Assembly: GCA_014607495.2 (NCBI GenBank)
Contig: CP053159.1
Location: 2,859,501-2,923,500, forward strand
DNA length: 64,000 bases
Reading direction: 5' to 3'
Source: Carposina sasakii
Taxonomy: Eukaryota > Arthropoda > Insecta > Lepidoptera > Carposinidae
Shown here: piece by piece, positions 10,581-22,439 of the stretch
Layout of the letters: each line of letters begins with the position of its first letter
How positions within the stretch are numbered: position 1 is the first letter of the stretch
The notes under the pieces: generated by a model
The model's input: only the letters and a program-made list of their open reading frames with translations
Database searches by the model: none
Told to the model about the DNA's origin: nothing
Program-made: the position numbers and the translations under genes

Positions 10581-10737
10581 AAAAAGGTAGTTTATATGTG
10601 TACACAATACCAAATAAATATACTTACACCTACATAATATCAATATACCTACATAATAATACATATCTACATATAATAAACCTAACCTACATAGACTTAC
10701 AATAAAAGTATCTTACAATAATAAAATAACCGACAGA

Positions 10738-12344
10738 TCAAATCAAATCAAATAGTTTATTTGTGATGTACAGGTTATTACAGTTGTTAAATAACACAAT
10801 AAACAGACCTACTAAGGAAGAGAAAGGTAGTATGCCTTTACTTGTCTCTTAAATATGTCAATTGTAGGACAATCACGTATGGTGTGCGGTAGTGAGTTCC
10901 ACAGCTTGACTGCATAGACAGTGTAGGAGTAGTCATATGCAACAGAATGATGACGGGGAGTTTTAAGAAGAGAATTAGTAGCTGATCGTAGTGGGCGATC
11001 TCTTGAGAACAGATAATCAAATCGCTCACGCAAATAAACAGGACAGGATATATGGTATAAAATTTTAAATAGAAGTGTTAGTATGTGAACATTCCGGCGA
11101 AGTCGAATTGGGAGCCATTTGAGCTCTTTCCGAAATTGAGTTATATGGTCATACTTGCGTAAGCCGTATATAAAACGAATACTCAAATTTTGAAGACGTT
11201 CCAGTTTATTGAGCAGCTCCTCATTGGCATCAGGATAGCAAATATTAGCATAGTCTAATAGTGGCAGAAGAAGGGATTGAGCTAAAGTGATTTTTGTGCT
11301 AAAAGGTAGCAAATTCTGGAGACGTTTAAGTGCATGGAAGGTGGAATGCACTTTCCTACTTACCTCACTTACCTGAGACGACCACGAAAAAATACAGTCA
11401 AATGTAAGACCTAAGTTCTTGGCCTTATCAGTATAAGGTATCACAATCCCATTATATAATAATTGCGGAATGTTGGATTGATTTAAAATTTGTTGCTTAA
11501 ACCTGCTACCAATAACCATAGCCTGAGATTTGTCCGGATTAACAACGAGGCCAAACGACTGTGCCCAGTCATGGATGTTGGTTAAATCTTTGTTTATCAA
11601 AGACGTGGCCAATTCCAGATCCTCAACATTGAAGTGATAATAAAGCTGTAAGTCGTCTGCATAGAGATGAAAGCAGGACGAAAGAACATCAGTGATAGAA
11701 TTTATAAATATCGAAAATAGGAGAGGCTAAAGAACACTTCCCTGTGGAACGCATGCAGTAAGCTCGCACCAGTCAGATGATAACTCATCCGAGCGTATAC
11801 ACTGCAGACGACCCCTAAGATAAGAGTTAAACCATACTATAACCCGTGGAGAAACATTCAGAGAGCCAAGTATGCCTAATACAATGTCGAAGTCAACACA
11901 GTTAAAGGCGCTGCTAAAATCTAGCAGAGCTAAGATGGTGAGCTGTTGGTTGTCCATAGCCAGTCGGATGTCATCAGTAACCTTCAATAATGCCGTGATA
12001 GTACTGTGTCCCCTTCTGAATCCCGACTGAAAAGGATTAAGTAAGTTGTTCCTGGAGAGATAGGAGGACAGTTGATTATGTACAACAGTTTCTAGGACTT
12101 TGGAAAGAATGGGAAGGATGGAAATGGGACGATACTGGGAGAAGGATGAGGGATTCGCTATTTTAGGAAGAGGAATAACATAAGCCATTTTCCATGTTGA
12201 TGGGAAGGAGCTCGTGGTTAATGAGTAGTTGATTATGTGCTGGATGATTAAACAGAGTTCATCCAAAATGGGGCGCAGCATTTGGGCATGAATTTGGTCA
12301 TATCCAACAGCTTTCGAAGTAATAGAGAGCCTTCCGAACGTCAC
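10738..12344 (-). pseudogene. 5'-truncated CR1-like LINE reverse transcriptase with one in-frame stop
   Basis: The translation from 12344 down shows reverse transcriptase blocks in order: KAVGYDQIHAQML, WKMAYVIPLPK, QYRPISILPILSKVLE, FQSGFRRGHSTITALL, ALLDFSSAFNCVDFD, CVPQGSVL. There is then a TAG stop (11727-11729) where a glycine is expected, followed in the same frame by PLLFSIFINSITDV and HLYADDLQLYY (YADD catalytic motif near 11653-11667). The frame continues through the thumb to ...VKAYYLSLP and a stop at 10812-10814. The 3' end (10738-10762) is a TTTGATTTGATTTGAT microsatellite, a hallmark of CR1-type elements. The endonuclease and 5' part are missing, as expected from incomplete reverse transcription. 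One substitution apart from truncation suggests a fairly recent insertion. It lies in the P450 intron, same strand as the gene. Confidence 0.85.
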
Positions 12345-12414
12345 TTACATAGTATAAGCGACGAAAACAACAGCTTAACGTGGTCTTACTAGAATGAAAT
12401 GACTGGATAAATCC

Positions 12415-13411
12415 CTCAATTAACGAAGGGTACGTACTCTATACATAAAATAAAGTAAGTTTATGCCAAAAAAAATGCTGGGAAAAGATGTAAATTTTTT
12501 TGAAAGAAAAAAAAAAACTTGATTGGGCGAAATTTATAGTGTCCAGTGTTTATACTAGTTTTCTCATAGACAGATATTAATTATTTCTCGTGAAAAAACC
12601 TTGCTACACGCGTCAATGAGGGATTTTCTGACAAGTTAAAATAACAGTCAAAAATAGATGGCGTGAGCGCATCACCTGCCCTAATCCCCCCACCTCACCT
12701 CTCCCAGCTTGAAGGATAGTAATAGATCCGTGAATAGACTGTGCACTGATGACTAAAGCTGGCTACACACCCAGACTGTGTACAGCCGACAATAAATAAT
12801 CCGGTCGGTTTTCTAAAGACGGTGTAGCATAGCATACGAGTAGGAGACATAGTAAGTAACAAGTTGGATTTTGCTACATGGGGTTAATAGTATCAGATTA
12901 TAATCTCAATACGAGATGATACCTACTTAATTTTTTTTGAACAAAATTAAATTTATGAATGACTACTGTTGCCCGTGACTTCATATGCGTGACCTACAGA
13001 ATGTAGTCTATGTCCTTCACCGTACTCCTGTATATGCCTTTCATCCCATACCATATTATTAAATGCTACAGATACTATAACGAAATGCTAAGGTAGGTAT
13101 CTGCTATATCTTTGTTTTTCCTAGCGGACCGATTTTTATTCGGACGTGTACAGCACACTATAGTCTTCTTCGTCTATCTATAGTGCTTAGGAACTATTGA
13201 TGTCGTTGGTTGAGGGGTGAGGTGGGGAGGATTTGGGTAGGAGAAAATCCCTCATTATGCAGAAAAACGCAATCTAGTTAGTCAACTTTGGACCCTAATA
13301 TCTTGGGAACCAGACACTTCCCAGGTATGCTTCCATGGAGAAAAATGATTGTGATGATGAGGAGATTCCGTAGTTTTCGGGAACGTTGACGACCAAAAAA
13401 CATCCTGTATA
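12415..13411 (-). mobile_element. family C MITE split by an inserted element
   Basis: 12415-12615 matches the 3' half and 13256-13411 the 5' half of the element at 4110-4437, both inverted. The right boundary is GACCAAAAAACATCCTGTATA. The terminal bases of the left end are missing (it begins at TTAACGAAGGGTACG). The two halves are separated by a foreign 640-bp segment, recorded next. Confidence 0.7.
12616..13255. mobile_element. inserted element with ATGAGGGATTTTCT terminal inverted repeats
   Basis: The left end ATGAGGGATTTTCT and right end AGAAAATCCCTCAT are exact complements. Further in, both ends carry related C-rich tracts (AATCCCCCCACCTCACC on the left, complement of GGTGAGGTGGGGAGGATT on the right). 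An internal stretch near 12960-13130 resembles a degraded Helitron 3' end (GTTGCCCGTGACTTC). It has no coding capacity. The target-site duplication is unclear and a few bases of the host MITE appear lost at the left junction. Confidence 0.6.
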
Positions 13412-14869
13412 ACCGCCCAGCGCCACCCCGCGCCACCTCGCCCGCGCCGGTTACTACCAGCGTGTTATCTGTTTTCATTAGTAATAATAATGAGTCAAAT
13501 ACCTTGTAACATGACAGCTAAAACGACGGTCAATAGTTCATTAGCGTTCGAGAAACTGTCCGTTTAGTTAATAGTTTAGTTTTGACCTATTTATCAAGAA
13601 AATCTTTGCCAGTCATAGCCGTAGTTAAGTCCAAAGTTTATAACCGAGTATAAGAACCAGCTTTGGTCGTAAAATTGAACACTTGTCGCGTGTGTTAATT
13701 CGTAGTCATAACTTCCAAATATATCACAACAACGTATAAGTAGGTATAATGAATTTATTTACTTTGGGTTGCATGACTTCAGATAGTCTTCATAGTATTT
13801 ATGAATCGAGGGTTAAATGTAACTAAGGTTAAAACGATAGAGACTTAAGTTAACTTAAGGTTATGTACAACTTTTAGGGAAGTACGAGTATGAAATGTTC
13901 TGACAGTAATATTTTCTTTGCAATTTTTTTTTGCAACTTTTCAATTTTATTAATGGTTTAAGACAGTGCGATAACGTCCCGTCACCGTATGCTAAGCAGA
14001 GCAGTGTGGCCGAATCTAGTGAATTCAATTTCGGCCGGTATTAAAAGTGACTTGATAAAATCTCAGAAGACTGGATCGACTGGTTTTAATAGTCCAATCA
14101 ATTCCAAGAAGGCGTTTAAGAAGTATTTTCTAATAAACTTGAAAAAATATTCATAAAATGGATGTAGGGCCGACGATGCCATATGATAAAGCACCACACA
14201 AAGTCAAAATGCAGTTTTCAGTGATACAGTATTATAGGTATAATAACGGAGCTTATATGCATACTTGAAATTTAGCATGACTAGGTAACTTTCCCATCCC
14301 ATGCCGGCCGCTAGATTAATAGATTAACAATATTGTTGTAGGTATGTTTGCCTTTTGGGATTCACAAGTTTACAAGTGAAACGTGCTTTTCTGTATCTTC
14401 GCCTTAACGTCTTGGAGGATAATGGGAATAAACAGATATACAAACAGATACATATACTGTTTGTATAAATATTTAAAAAAGTACGATCTTGTGATAGAAG
14501 AACTTTCTCAATATTCTATCTTTCAACTATTACCAAAAAGATTTTGCAAAGGAAAAAGTATAAGGAAAAACTAAGCTGTTTTTACCCATGTGCTGCAAAA
14601 AACCTTTTTGTTTGGCTGTTCTTATATTACTGATGAGAGAAGGTATTATATTAAGGTTACATAAAAAAAAAACAAATACGAGTAACTAATGGGCATCAAG
14701 TAATATCACGTAATCCCTTTGATCTCAAAAAATACGAATACGGCAAGTGAAGTGTTGTTTCGCGATCACCTTTCACTCCATTATTATTTAACGCCCTTTT
14801 AATTTCAAAATTACGCGTATAAACTAGTATTTAATTATTCAATGGATTAAGTGATGCACATTAAAATAT

Positions 14870-15003
14870 ATAACATACATACATACATAACATAACTTAC
14901 GCCTATATCCCATAGGGGTAGGCAGAGACTACAGATCTCCATTTAGTACGTTCCAAACATACCTCTTTCTTCATACATGCTCGCCGGTTTCGGGTGCTCT
15001 TGA
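14870..15003 (-). repeat. SINE/LINE tail variant in the P450 intron
   Basis: ACATACATACAT followed by ACGCCTATATCCCATAGGGG and, further on, GCTCGCCGGTTTCGGGTGCT. The same tail type as family B with a different body; a related piece is at 63497-63590. It sits within 60 bases of the exon 1 donor site. Confidence 0.5.
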
Positions 15004-15055
15004 CTAGCCCTTTATATATATAAAATATATAAATTTAAAGTAAATGTGTACATAC

Positions 15056-16277
15056 CTATGCATTTTCTAGGACCGGCCCCGAACGGTAAATATGTATAGT
15101 TTTCCTTATCTACTGTTACTTCATCCAAAAATCTTTCGGGAACAAATTTCTCAGCATCCTTATAATATCGGCTATCACTATGAATTACTTCAACAGGTAT
15201 ATTTAGCGTAACATGTTTATCAATGTAGATATTGTCTTCGGTAAATTGGTAAGCCTTGACACACTGCCTTGTTATTACAGAATATGGCGGATGCATTCGC
15301 AACGCTTCTTTTATGACTAATTCTAAATATTCGTCAGAATCGGATTGTTTTCTTAACTTATCTTGTACTTCGCGGTTTTTAGCCAATTCAAACAATAACC
15401 CGGTCAGTACATACAGACAAGGCATGTAACCTTCGTTTATGAACATGGCTAAGACAGAATTTGCGATATCTAAATCTGACGTTTTCTTGTTGCATTTAGC
15501 GTTTATACGACCTTCTAGGTTAGTTTTTCTTATAGCTGAAATGAGTTTTGAATCTTCCAATTCCTTCTTGCTTATGATTTCATTTTCTGAAAATGTTTTC
15601 ATGCCAAGCAAAATGTACATACATGGGAATATGCTCTTGACGTACGTTTTGAATTTCTCTGACAGTGTGACCTTTTGTAGTTTAGACGTCACGTTCTTCA
15701 CAATTCTCACATCGGATTTAGTGGTAAAAAGCAAGTTTGTTAGTATAGCGTCCAGTACTGTACTCAATAACTGTTGAACGTTGACATCCTCGTTTGTTCC
15801 GGGCAAATGCTCGCGCAAACTGTCATTCATGCTGCATGTTATGTTGTTCAATAGTGCGTCCAGTTCTTCACGCAACAAAGTCCACTTTTCGCCTTCAGCG
15901 TAAAATGGATTGTTTCGTAAACAAAAATCCTTCGTTTTGTCTAATGCGAGCCCTCTGCTGTGGAAGTTAGCGAAATCGGTGCACAAAACCTTTTTGATGT
16001 TGGCCGGGTCTTTTACAATCAGATCTGGTATCCTGCTTTTGATACTGCCCACAAATTTATCCTTCTGGAACTTCGAACAGAGGCTGTTTACTTCTTGAGT
16101 GGTGGTCCTTAGTCCAAGTATGCGATGATAGTCGGTTCCATAGAAAGGTATCGGTATCTTATTGGGTATGTGACGAACGTACCAGTAGCTGAAAAATTTC
16201 GTGACATAGTCGAAGATTAGTGCGACGACCAATACAATAATCACCGTAAGGTTGAGAAGGAAGCTCTCGAAGAACAT
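15056..16277 (-). CDS. cytochrome P450, exon 1 (residues 1-407, CYP3-clan-like)
   Basis: First exon of a 463-residue microsomal-type P450 (exon 2 at 5267-5436). Residues about 8-30 are an N-terminal membrane anchor, followed by a basic and proline-rich hinge (NKIPIPFYG). C-helix WTLLR is at 132-136, K-helix EALR at 324-327, PERF at 380-383 and the haem signature FGAGPRKC at 399-406 with Cys406 as thiolate ligand. The exon ends one base into Gly408 with donor ATAG|GTATGT. Two features are odd. The I-helix (FINEGYMPC, 279-287) lacks the usual [AG]Gx[DE]T[TS], so the acid-alcohol pair used in oxygen activation is gone. The J-helix region is about 20 residues short, making the protein shorter than the usual 500. 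The frame is intact, so it is likely a functional but atypical P450 rather than debris. Substrate unknown. The ATG has A at -3; the 5' flank (16278-16340) is CpG-rich. No TATA was seen. Confidence 0.88.
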
Positions 16278-16440
16278 TGTGCGTTCGGCCGGCGCGGCTG
16301 TGCGGCGGGTACTGCAGGCTTGCGGGTCAGTATAACGGCACTCATCAATGCTATCTCGAGAGACTCATTCGTATACAACTCAACACCACTACAGAACCCC
16401 GGCCGTATGAGTAAAGTTAAACCTGCTATACAAGTTTAAG

Positions 16441-17389
16441 TTCCCTTGCGTTGATAGTACCGCCCCTGTTTGGATCTAGATACTTATGTATCTTGTGATG
16501 TATCTGATCGTAGTGCATTGAACTACAGTTTAGTTAAAGTTTTCTTTATAGTTAATATATAAGTACGTAAAAGTACCGTTAGAGTGGACAATGATGATGG
16601 ATAATCTTAAATGGAGGTCAAGAAACATCTATAGCTCTCCACATATAAGCAGGTGGTGTAAGTATTCGAAGTAAATAAGATCTTTGTTACTTATGATAAG
16701 CAGTTTTATTTTTTCGGAGAAAAGATAATCAAGTTTCTAGAGAGGTTTCCTTTTATGACTGGCGAATATTAGAAATGAATAAGGAGCAAACCAAACCATG
16801 ACAAAAAAGTTGTAAGTACGTATATATGCTCCTCATACTGAAAATAGGTATTGCTACGAATGGGGAATGCGTATATTGTGCAAAATAGGAATAACTACTT
16901 ATTACTACTTATTAAACTTAAAAATAATTAAGATAAATACATTGTGTATAATACAACACAGTATCAAAGCGCGACAATAAAATTGTGGCAATGTTTTTGA
17001 TCACTCTATCTGTGAAAATCATTCGTACTATTTGGAAAGATCTACTGGCTTGACTAAACCACAAATATACCATTCACCTTCCTTCTTACCTGCTATAGTA
17101 TTATCATATCTGTGCTGCTATAGCTTATGAGTAAAGTTTCCATTGATCGCCGTCAGATGGCATTCTCTGCTATCTACTCGACCATCGCAGTGTTAGAACT
17201 CTACCCATAGAAATGGAACCAACTCTACCATTAAATTAATACGCATAATAATGGAAGAGTTGATATAGGGATGTTGTTAGAAAAAGGTAGATGGAGTGAT
17301 TTGAATAAATATTTAACTGTACATGGCCAGTGCACGATGACATTCTCATCTAATACCTAAATAATTATTTCCACTTTGATTGACGACCT
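16441..17389. other. non-coding region upstream of the P450
   Basis: No open frame, RNA gene or repeat was recognised. Distal P450 regulatory sequence may be here, but no site can be named. Confidence 0.4.
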
Positions 17390-17525
17390 GTCACTACTAA
17401 CCGAACTTGTACATCTCAACTATACCCTCAAAATTGGTCAGAAGTGGCACCGTGTGGTTCTATCGGCCCTTAGTGCTCTGCCTACTCCGTAAGGGATAAA
17501 GGCCTGATTATATGTACTCTATGTG
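17390..17525 (+). mobile_element. SINE tail (family B)
   Basis: CACTACTAACCGAACTTGTA, TATACCCTCAAAATTGGTCAG and CTACTCCGTAAGGGATAAAG match the complement of 2868-3105 closely. The head is missing. Confidence 0.65.
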
Positions 17526-18654
17526 TGTAATTATTTCCAAAATGTGTAAAATACAAAAGTGCAAATATTTACCTACTATAGAATATTTTGTTTCACAACA
17601 ATATACAGATATCTTATTTATTTTCTATTATTGAATTTTTTAAAAGTATGATGGTATACTTTATTCTACCTGTATACGAGATAGGACATTTATAGGTATT
17701 TATGTACTTTATTTCATAATTTTCTATATTATGGTTAAACAGACACTGGCATTTTCTCACTTTGTACTATAACAATTTTATGTTTCATTATACAGTAATA
17801 GATCAACCCGTTATCAAAGAATAAAAAGAAATCCAATCACACACATCTATTCATATTTACGACAAAAAATACTAACATTAGTAACTGTGACCATTTCATT
17901 TGCGACGCAATCAAACCCGATATCGATTCCCGCCAACAAAAGATCTATAGATCACTGATCGATCTCTCACTGTGATCGGGAAAGTGATCTCTTTGAAGCC
18001 ATTATTGATTTGAAATGGGCCGTGCAGGTTTTATTACAAAGGGTGAGAAACACAACAGCTTGCAGTGGCGGAGTTGACAAGGTTGCTTGGAGAAGTCGCA
18101 TGCCAAATGCCCAATTGACAAACATTCGTGTCTCAAGACCAGCCAAGTTTGGTTTGACCCTACACTGTTGGTATTTTAGATCCTAAATGGCTATGATATA
18201 TTTCAAGTAGATAATGTTTCAAGTAAAGGAAGTACCCAGCCTATTGATATTTTTTCATATAAAAGAGCTTTGCCACCGTGTAACCAACTTTGCTGACACT
18301 CTTTCATTATATATAATATTTAAAATAAAAAATAAAATTTTAAATGTTTAAGATATACAGACACGATATAAAAAAGTAATGTAGAAACAATTCTTTTTAT
18401 ATCCTGCCTCCGAGTGAAGATTGAATTTGATACATTTATGGTAACAGGACAATAGAATACAAAAACAAAATTAAAAGTTAGCGGTTTCATAATGGATATG
18501 ATTGTGTAAAACGATTGCTACGAGTTTTGATTTTTAACCTTTTACTGTAGATGTGGAATGTTAATGAAAATAAGCCACCCGCGACTACCAGTGGTATACT
18601 GCAGCAAGGTATTCAGATGATACTGTGACCAGTTACGATTTGTTAGTGAAGTAG
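17526..18654. other. non-coding AT-rich spacer
   Basis: No recognisable gene or repeat. 17930-17990 contains short ATCGAT/GATCAC palindromes without an evident function. Confidence 0.4.
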
Positions 18655-18716
18655 CTCAGAGGTACGTGTACGTCTACGCTTACGTGCACGCATACGCATC
18701 CGGTGTGCCCGTGCCT
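18655..18716. repeat. solitary arm of a CpG-rich terminal-repeat element
   Basis: CTCAGAGGTACGTGTACGTC and the following hexamer-periodic ACGTG/ACGCA sequence match the right arm of the element at 57492-57709 almost exactly, ending CCGGTGTGCCCGTGCC. The other arm is absent. Confidence 0.65.
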
Positions 18717-19330
18717 ATACAGTGCCTTTAAACTCATGGGTGTAACCTGACATTTTGTTTGAAATCCGAGTATTTTCGACGAGAGACGCATAATTCATGC
18801 CACATTTAAATCTTAAGAATTGTATGCATAAGCGGTAAGCTATGTTAGGAGTCTCATTAGGATATTGTAAACTCAGCTTTCTATGGAGCCAACGTTGCAA
18901 TCAGAGATTATCAAATGTAAACTGCAGCTGCATACTAATTATGCTCAGTAACCATCATCCTGGCGACACTATGGCGATACCTCAGGCTATAAGCTTTTCC
19001 ACACCAGGAGTCTAGACCCACGACTTGTACAGAAACCACAAAGATATAGGCAACTTTATCACAATTCGCGTAGACACTACCGCCGATGTGGAAGGCTTGT
19101 GGCAGGTTATGTGTCATGCTTTAATGGTGCAATCATTAAGGCTCACCATATACTCTTGTTTATTAGGGATAATGGTTATAACGAGTTTTTTACACACCAT
19201 AATCAGAATTTTGGGGCTGTAACTGCTGGTGTAGCCGACGGTGGTATAGAATTATGCATCTAGGTGGTTTATGCGTTTGGGTTCCGTCACATAATTGGTA
19301 TAATAAAGGTCGTTTCAACCCTAATCGAGG
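18717..19330. other. possible decayed coding sequence, unidentified
   Basis: Both strands contain start-less open stretches here; the plus strand is open for about 100 codons from about 18950 to 19262. Base composition is more balanced than the flanks. I do not recognise a family. It may be an old transposon coding remnant. Confidence 0.2.
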
Positions 19331-21715
19331 GACAAAAAGGTATAACTAAGTGTTGTTAAATTTTCTGATGTGTAGGTATATTTAGGACCTATACCTAAAA
19401 TCAATGCATTTTTTGTGAAATATTTATGTATTTTCCACAAGATACATTATTATCTATTCATTTGGGTTGTAGTGGAGTAGTTGCACGGATTTATGTGTGT
19501 ACTATCAAAAATGTAATAGACAATTTGTTTGTATGTAAAGGAGCTCTAAGAAAGTTCTAAATAGTTTGATAATTATATAGAAAAAAAAAAAACAATGACG
19601 TGCTTGTTTCCATTCATCATCATCATTATCATCCATCATAAATTCAGAAATTATTTACTAAAGACAATGGCTGTATGTGCTTAGTTCCCCTTGCCTTTCC
19701 TTCGGGATAAACTAAACAAAAAAAAATGCAATACTTTTGTAAATTTTTTGTGTAGGTGTCACAAGCACTATTTGTACAATTTTGTTTAGGTACATAATAT
19801 TATAAAGGTATTCCACCACAGCATTATAATCAGTCTCATGATTCACACGCGCATCACCGCATCGCATTGCATTACAAGAGACGTCACTCAGATCATATCG
19901 AGATCAACCTCATAAGGTGACATAAAAAAATGTGATTAGATTGGTCAGCGTGATTGCTTGATGAGCCAATTATGTATCGGCGTTGTGATTGTATATCATT
20001 CATCTGAGGTTGTGATAGAGTACATTTTACCGTAGCTCCTTTGGATCATGGCGCTAGTTACTATGTGTATTATCTGTTTTACGGTACATAGAAAAAGTTG
20101 TTCCAAAATCAGGCATAGGAGTTATTCTTTGAAACAAACTATACATTTGAAATGATAATACATAGGTACAATGTCTTACGTTGATCTTTCCTTTAAGATA
20201 CTAATAGTTGAAATTAAGGTGAAGGTCTGTCTAATGTAAATCAACTATACTTTGTATAGCGGAGATTGAAAAATATTCTAAAAAGATTTGGGTGTATTTG
20301 GATCTGAGGCTTATTTGAGAAAAATTTAAACCTAACCTATTTTTAGATAATCCTGTAGTATTGAAATATTGAAAGGGTCATTGAACACAAATTATTCCCA
20401 GAGTTAGGGTTACTTATCTTGGAACAACTGCACTTTACTCAAGTCACAGGTACATCAAAACTTTTCGACTTTCCGTTATTCGCCACCAATTAAGTACAAA
20501 TACAACAGAATTCAAAAGACAAATCACAAAAGAATTCCCCCAACAGCGTAGAATCGGAGACGCGAACGCTGGTTATTTGCGGGTAGAACGTATTCTTTTG
20601 TGTTCGCCGCCAACGGTAGCAGGACATTGAATACAATACCACACTTATTTATAGTCAAAACTGTCGGCCCATAGCGTCCCGCGGTAAGATGAATTGCACA
20701 CTTGACTGTTAGACGAGCTTACTGACTATATTTATGGTTAAATCGTCTGAAAAGCATCTGGTAGGCACACTTACTTGACGGGTAGTAGTAACTATACTGT
20801 TTATAATTTAGGGTACCCTGGGATATCTACCTAAATATGCACGTACTTGTGTTCAGGTACATACATATTTATAAGTATTGGGCGGCATCGAAGAAGTTAA
20901 GAGTAGTATGGGTAAATTTGACAGAAACTATATTTTATTGCTATACTGAAAATTGTACTCGATAGTATTGATGTGACATTAAAAAATACTACCTGCCTTT
21001 GGTGGACAAAAGAAACTATAAACAAAATTATAAACTATTCGAGACTAGACCTACAAGAAAAAGCCAATGAAACAAATAAAACGTGACAGTTTTTTTGTCA
21101 TAAACTAATATGCAGGCGCCTTTACCCTGTATATTATTTCCAATCCTTTTGCGGTTCCCAAGATCAGAGGGGTAGCGCTCCGGTGTAGACGTTGGTCCTT
21201 TTTTCAGAGAGGCCTTAAGCTCTAACGGTACTTCGGACGGCAAGGTCAGTATAACTGATTAGGTCGGTGTGTTTATTTGGCACATAAAACCAGAGCAACA
21301 TTGAGTACTCATGAAGGAGGGTTATGTTTTTTAAATTGTGTATGTGTGTATTTTTCTTTGGTACTTTATAGTTCAAACGGGTTGTCGCATTTGAGCCTTA
21401 GAGGTATAATGAAATTCGCCTTAGTCTTGAGAGAAAATATACACGCAGTCGGGTGTTTTTCTATCAATTATTGAATGGCTAAGTAAAATTTGTCTGGGAT
21501 ATGAATGATTCTGTCGTTTCGAAACAAACGACGTTTTGTTTTTTAAACACACCTTTATACTAATAAAAAACAGAATTAGACTGTTGTTTGATCAGTAGTA
21601 TTATTTACTAGTACTATAGATTATATATAGTTCTAAGTCATAGCTATTATTTATATGTTCTATAAATTTCGAAATTTCGCTGTTAGTCCTCCTAAAATAA
21701 CAATAAATAAATATA
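19331..21715. other. non-coding region
   Basis: Mostly AT-rich. An ATC-triplet tract (19617-19638) is typical of a retroelement tail in minus orientation. A CpG-richer patch lies at 20520-20700, and a short open frame at 21100-21243 (minus) looks like a transposon remnant. Nothing can be assigned. Confidence 0.35.
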
Positions 21716-21803
21716 GACCCGGTAACTCAGTGGTTAGAGCGGCTGGCACGTTCGATTCCCAATCGGGTGAAGAATTTTTCCCATTTCTTTATTAATTAAT
21801 TTT
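21716..21803 (+). mobile_element. tRNA-derived SINE with target-site duplication (family S1, short copy)
   Basis: GACCCGGTAACTCAGTGGTT (acceptor and box A region), then TTCGATTCC (box B) and the tail GAAGAATTTTTCCCATTTC. The anticodon domain is deleted compared with 43227-43340. The insertion is flanked by ATAAATATA(G) on both sides (21707-21716 and 21804-21813), the hallmark of LINE-mediated insertion. Confidence 0.75.
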
Positions 21804-21816
21804 ATAAATATAGTAA

Positions 21817-22085
21817 GTTATAAGTCACTCAAACTGTAGTATTTTCGACGTATTTTAAGTAAACAATTTGCCCTTAGTGTTATTACGTAAATTGGGAATT
21901 TTTGTTTATTTTAAAAATCGTGTGATCTCTCTCACTATATTTAGATGAAACGATACGAATTGTTGGTTGTTGTTTAAATTGGCACAAGTTTAATGAGAGC
22001 TATCGTATTTGTTTATTGCACATATTATGCTTATTTTGTGATTTCACATAACGACGACAACCCCTCTAGAGGGTACGTATGTAGT
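21817..22085. other. non-coding spacer
   Basis: AT-rich; nothing recognised. Confidence 0.35.
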
Positions 22086-22439
22086 ATACGGAATCTCCTC
22101 ATCATCACGTCATTTTTCTCCATGGAAGCATACCTGGGAAGTGTCTGGTTTCCAAAATATTAGGGTCCAAAGTTGAGTAAATAGACTTGCGTTTTTCTGC
22201 ATTAATGCACATAGACGCGCGTAGCAGGATTTTTTTCACGAGAAATAATTAATATCTGTCTATAAAAAAACTAACATAAACACTAGACAATATAAATTTT
22301 GCCCGATCAAAGAATTTAAAATTTTTTTTCAAAAAATTTACGTCGTTTCCCCGGCATTTTTTTTGGCATAAACTTACTTTATTTCATGTATAGAGTACGT
22401 ACCCTTCGTTAAAGGTGGCCACAAAAAAACACCCTGTAT
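22086..22439 (+). mobile_element. family C MITE, 5'-truncated copy
   Basis: Matches 4110-4437 from the ACGGAATCTCCTCAT motif to the CACCCTGTAT end. The 5' terminal repeat is missing. It retains an internal GCGTTTTTCTGCATTAATGC segment that the 4110 copy has lost. Confidence 0.75.

Larger units (their letters stand above)
5437..15055 (-). other. P450 intron, 9.6 kb, transposon-filled
   Basis: Phase-1 intron with donor ATAG|GTATGT at 15056/15055 and acceptor CAG at 5437-5439. It contains a LINE 3' end fragment, a longer CR1-like LINE, at least three Helitron pieces, a split inverted-repeat element with another element inside, and SINE tails. Outside these (for example 5440-6540, 7853-8605, 8655-10440 and 13412-14870) I see no gene or RNA, only AT-rich DNA. 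Confidence 0.8.

Noticed and set aside
14383..14574. Plus-strand frame with LKKYDLVIEELSQ that looked like an inverted P450 last exon
   Set aside because: The true last exon, on the correct strand and in the correct splice phase, was found at 5267-5436. This frame starts without ATG and is probably chance.
18950..19262. Start-less ~100-codon plus-strand frame resembling a transposase tail
   Set aside because: No recognisable catalytic motif and the opposite strand is also partly open; kept only as an unidentified region.
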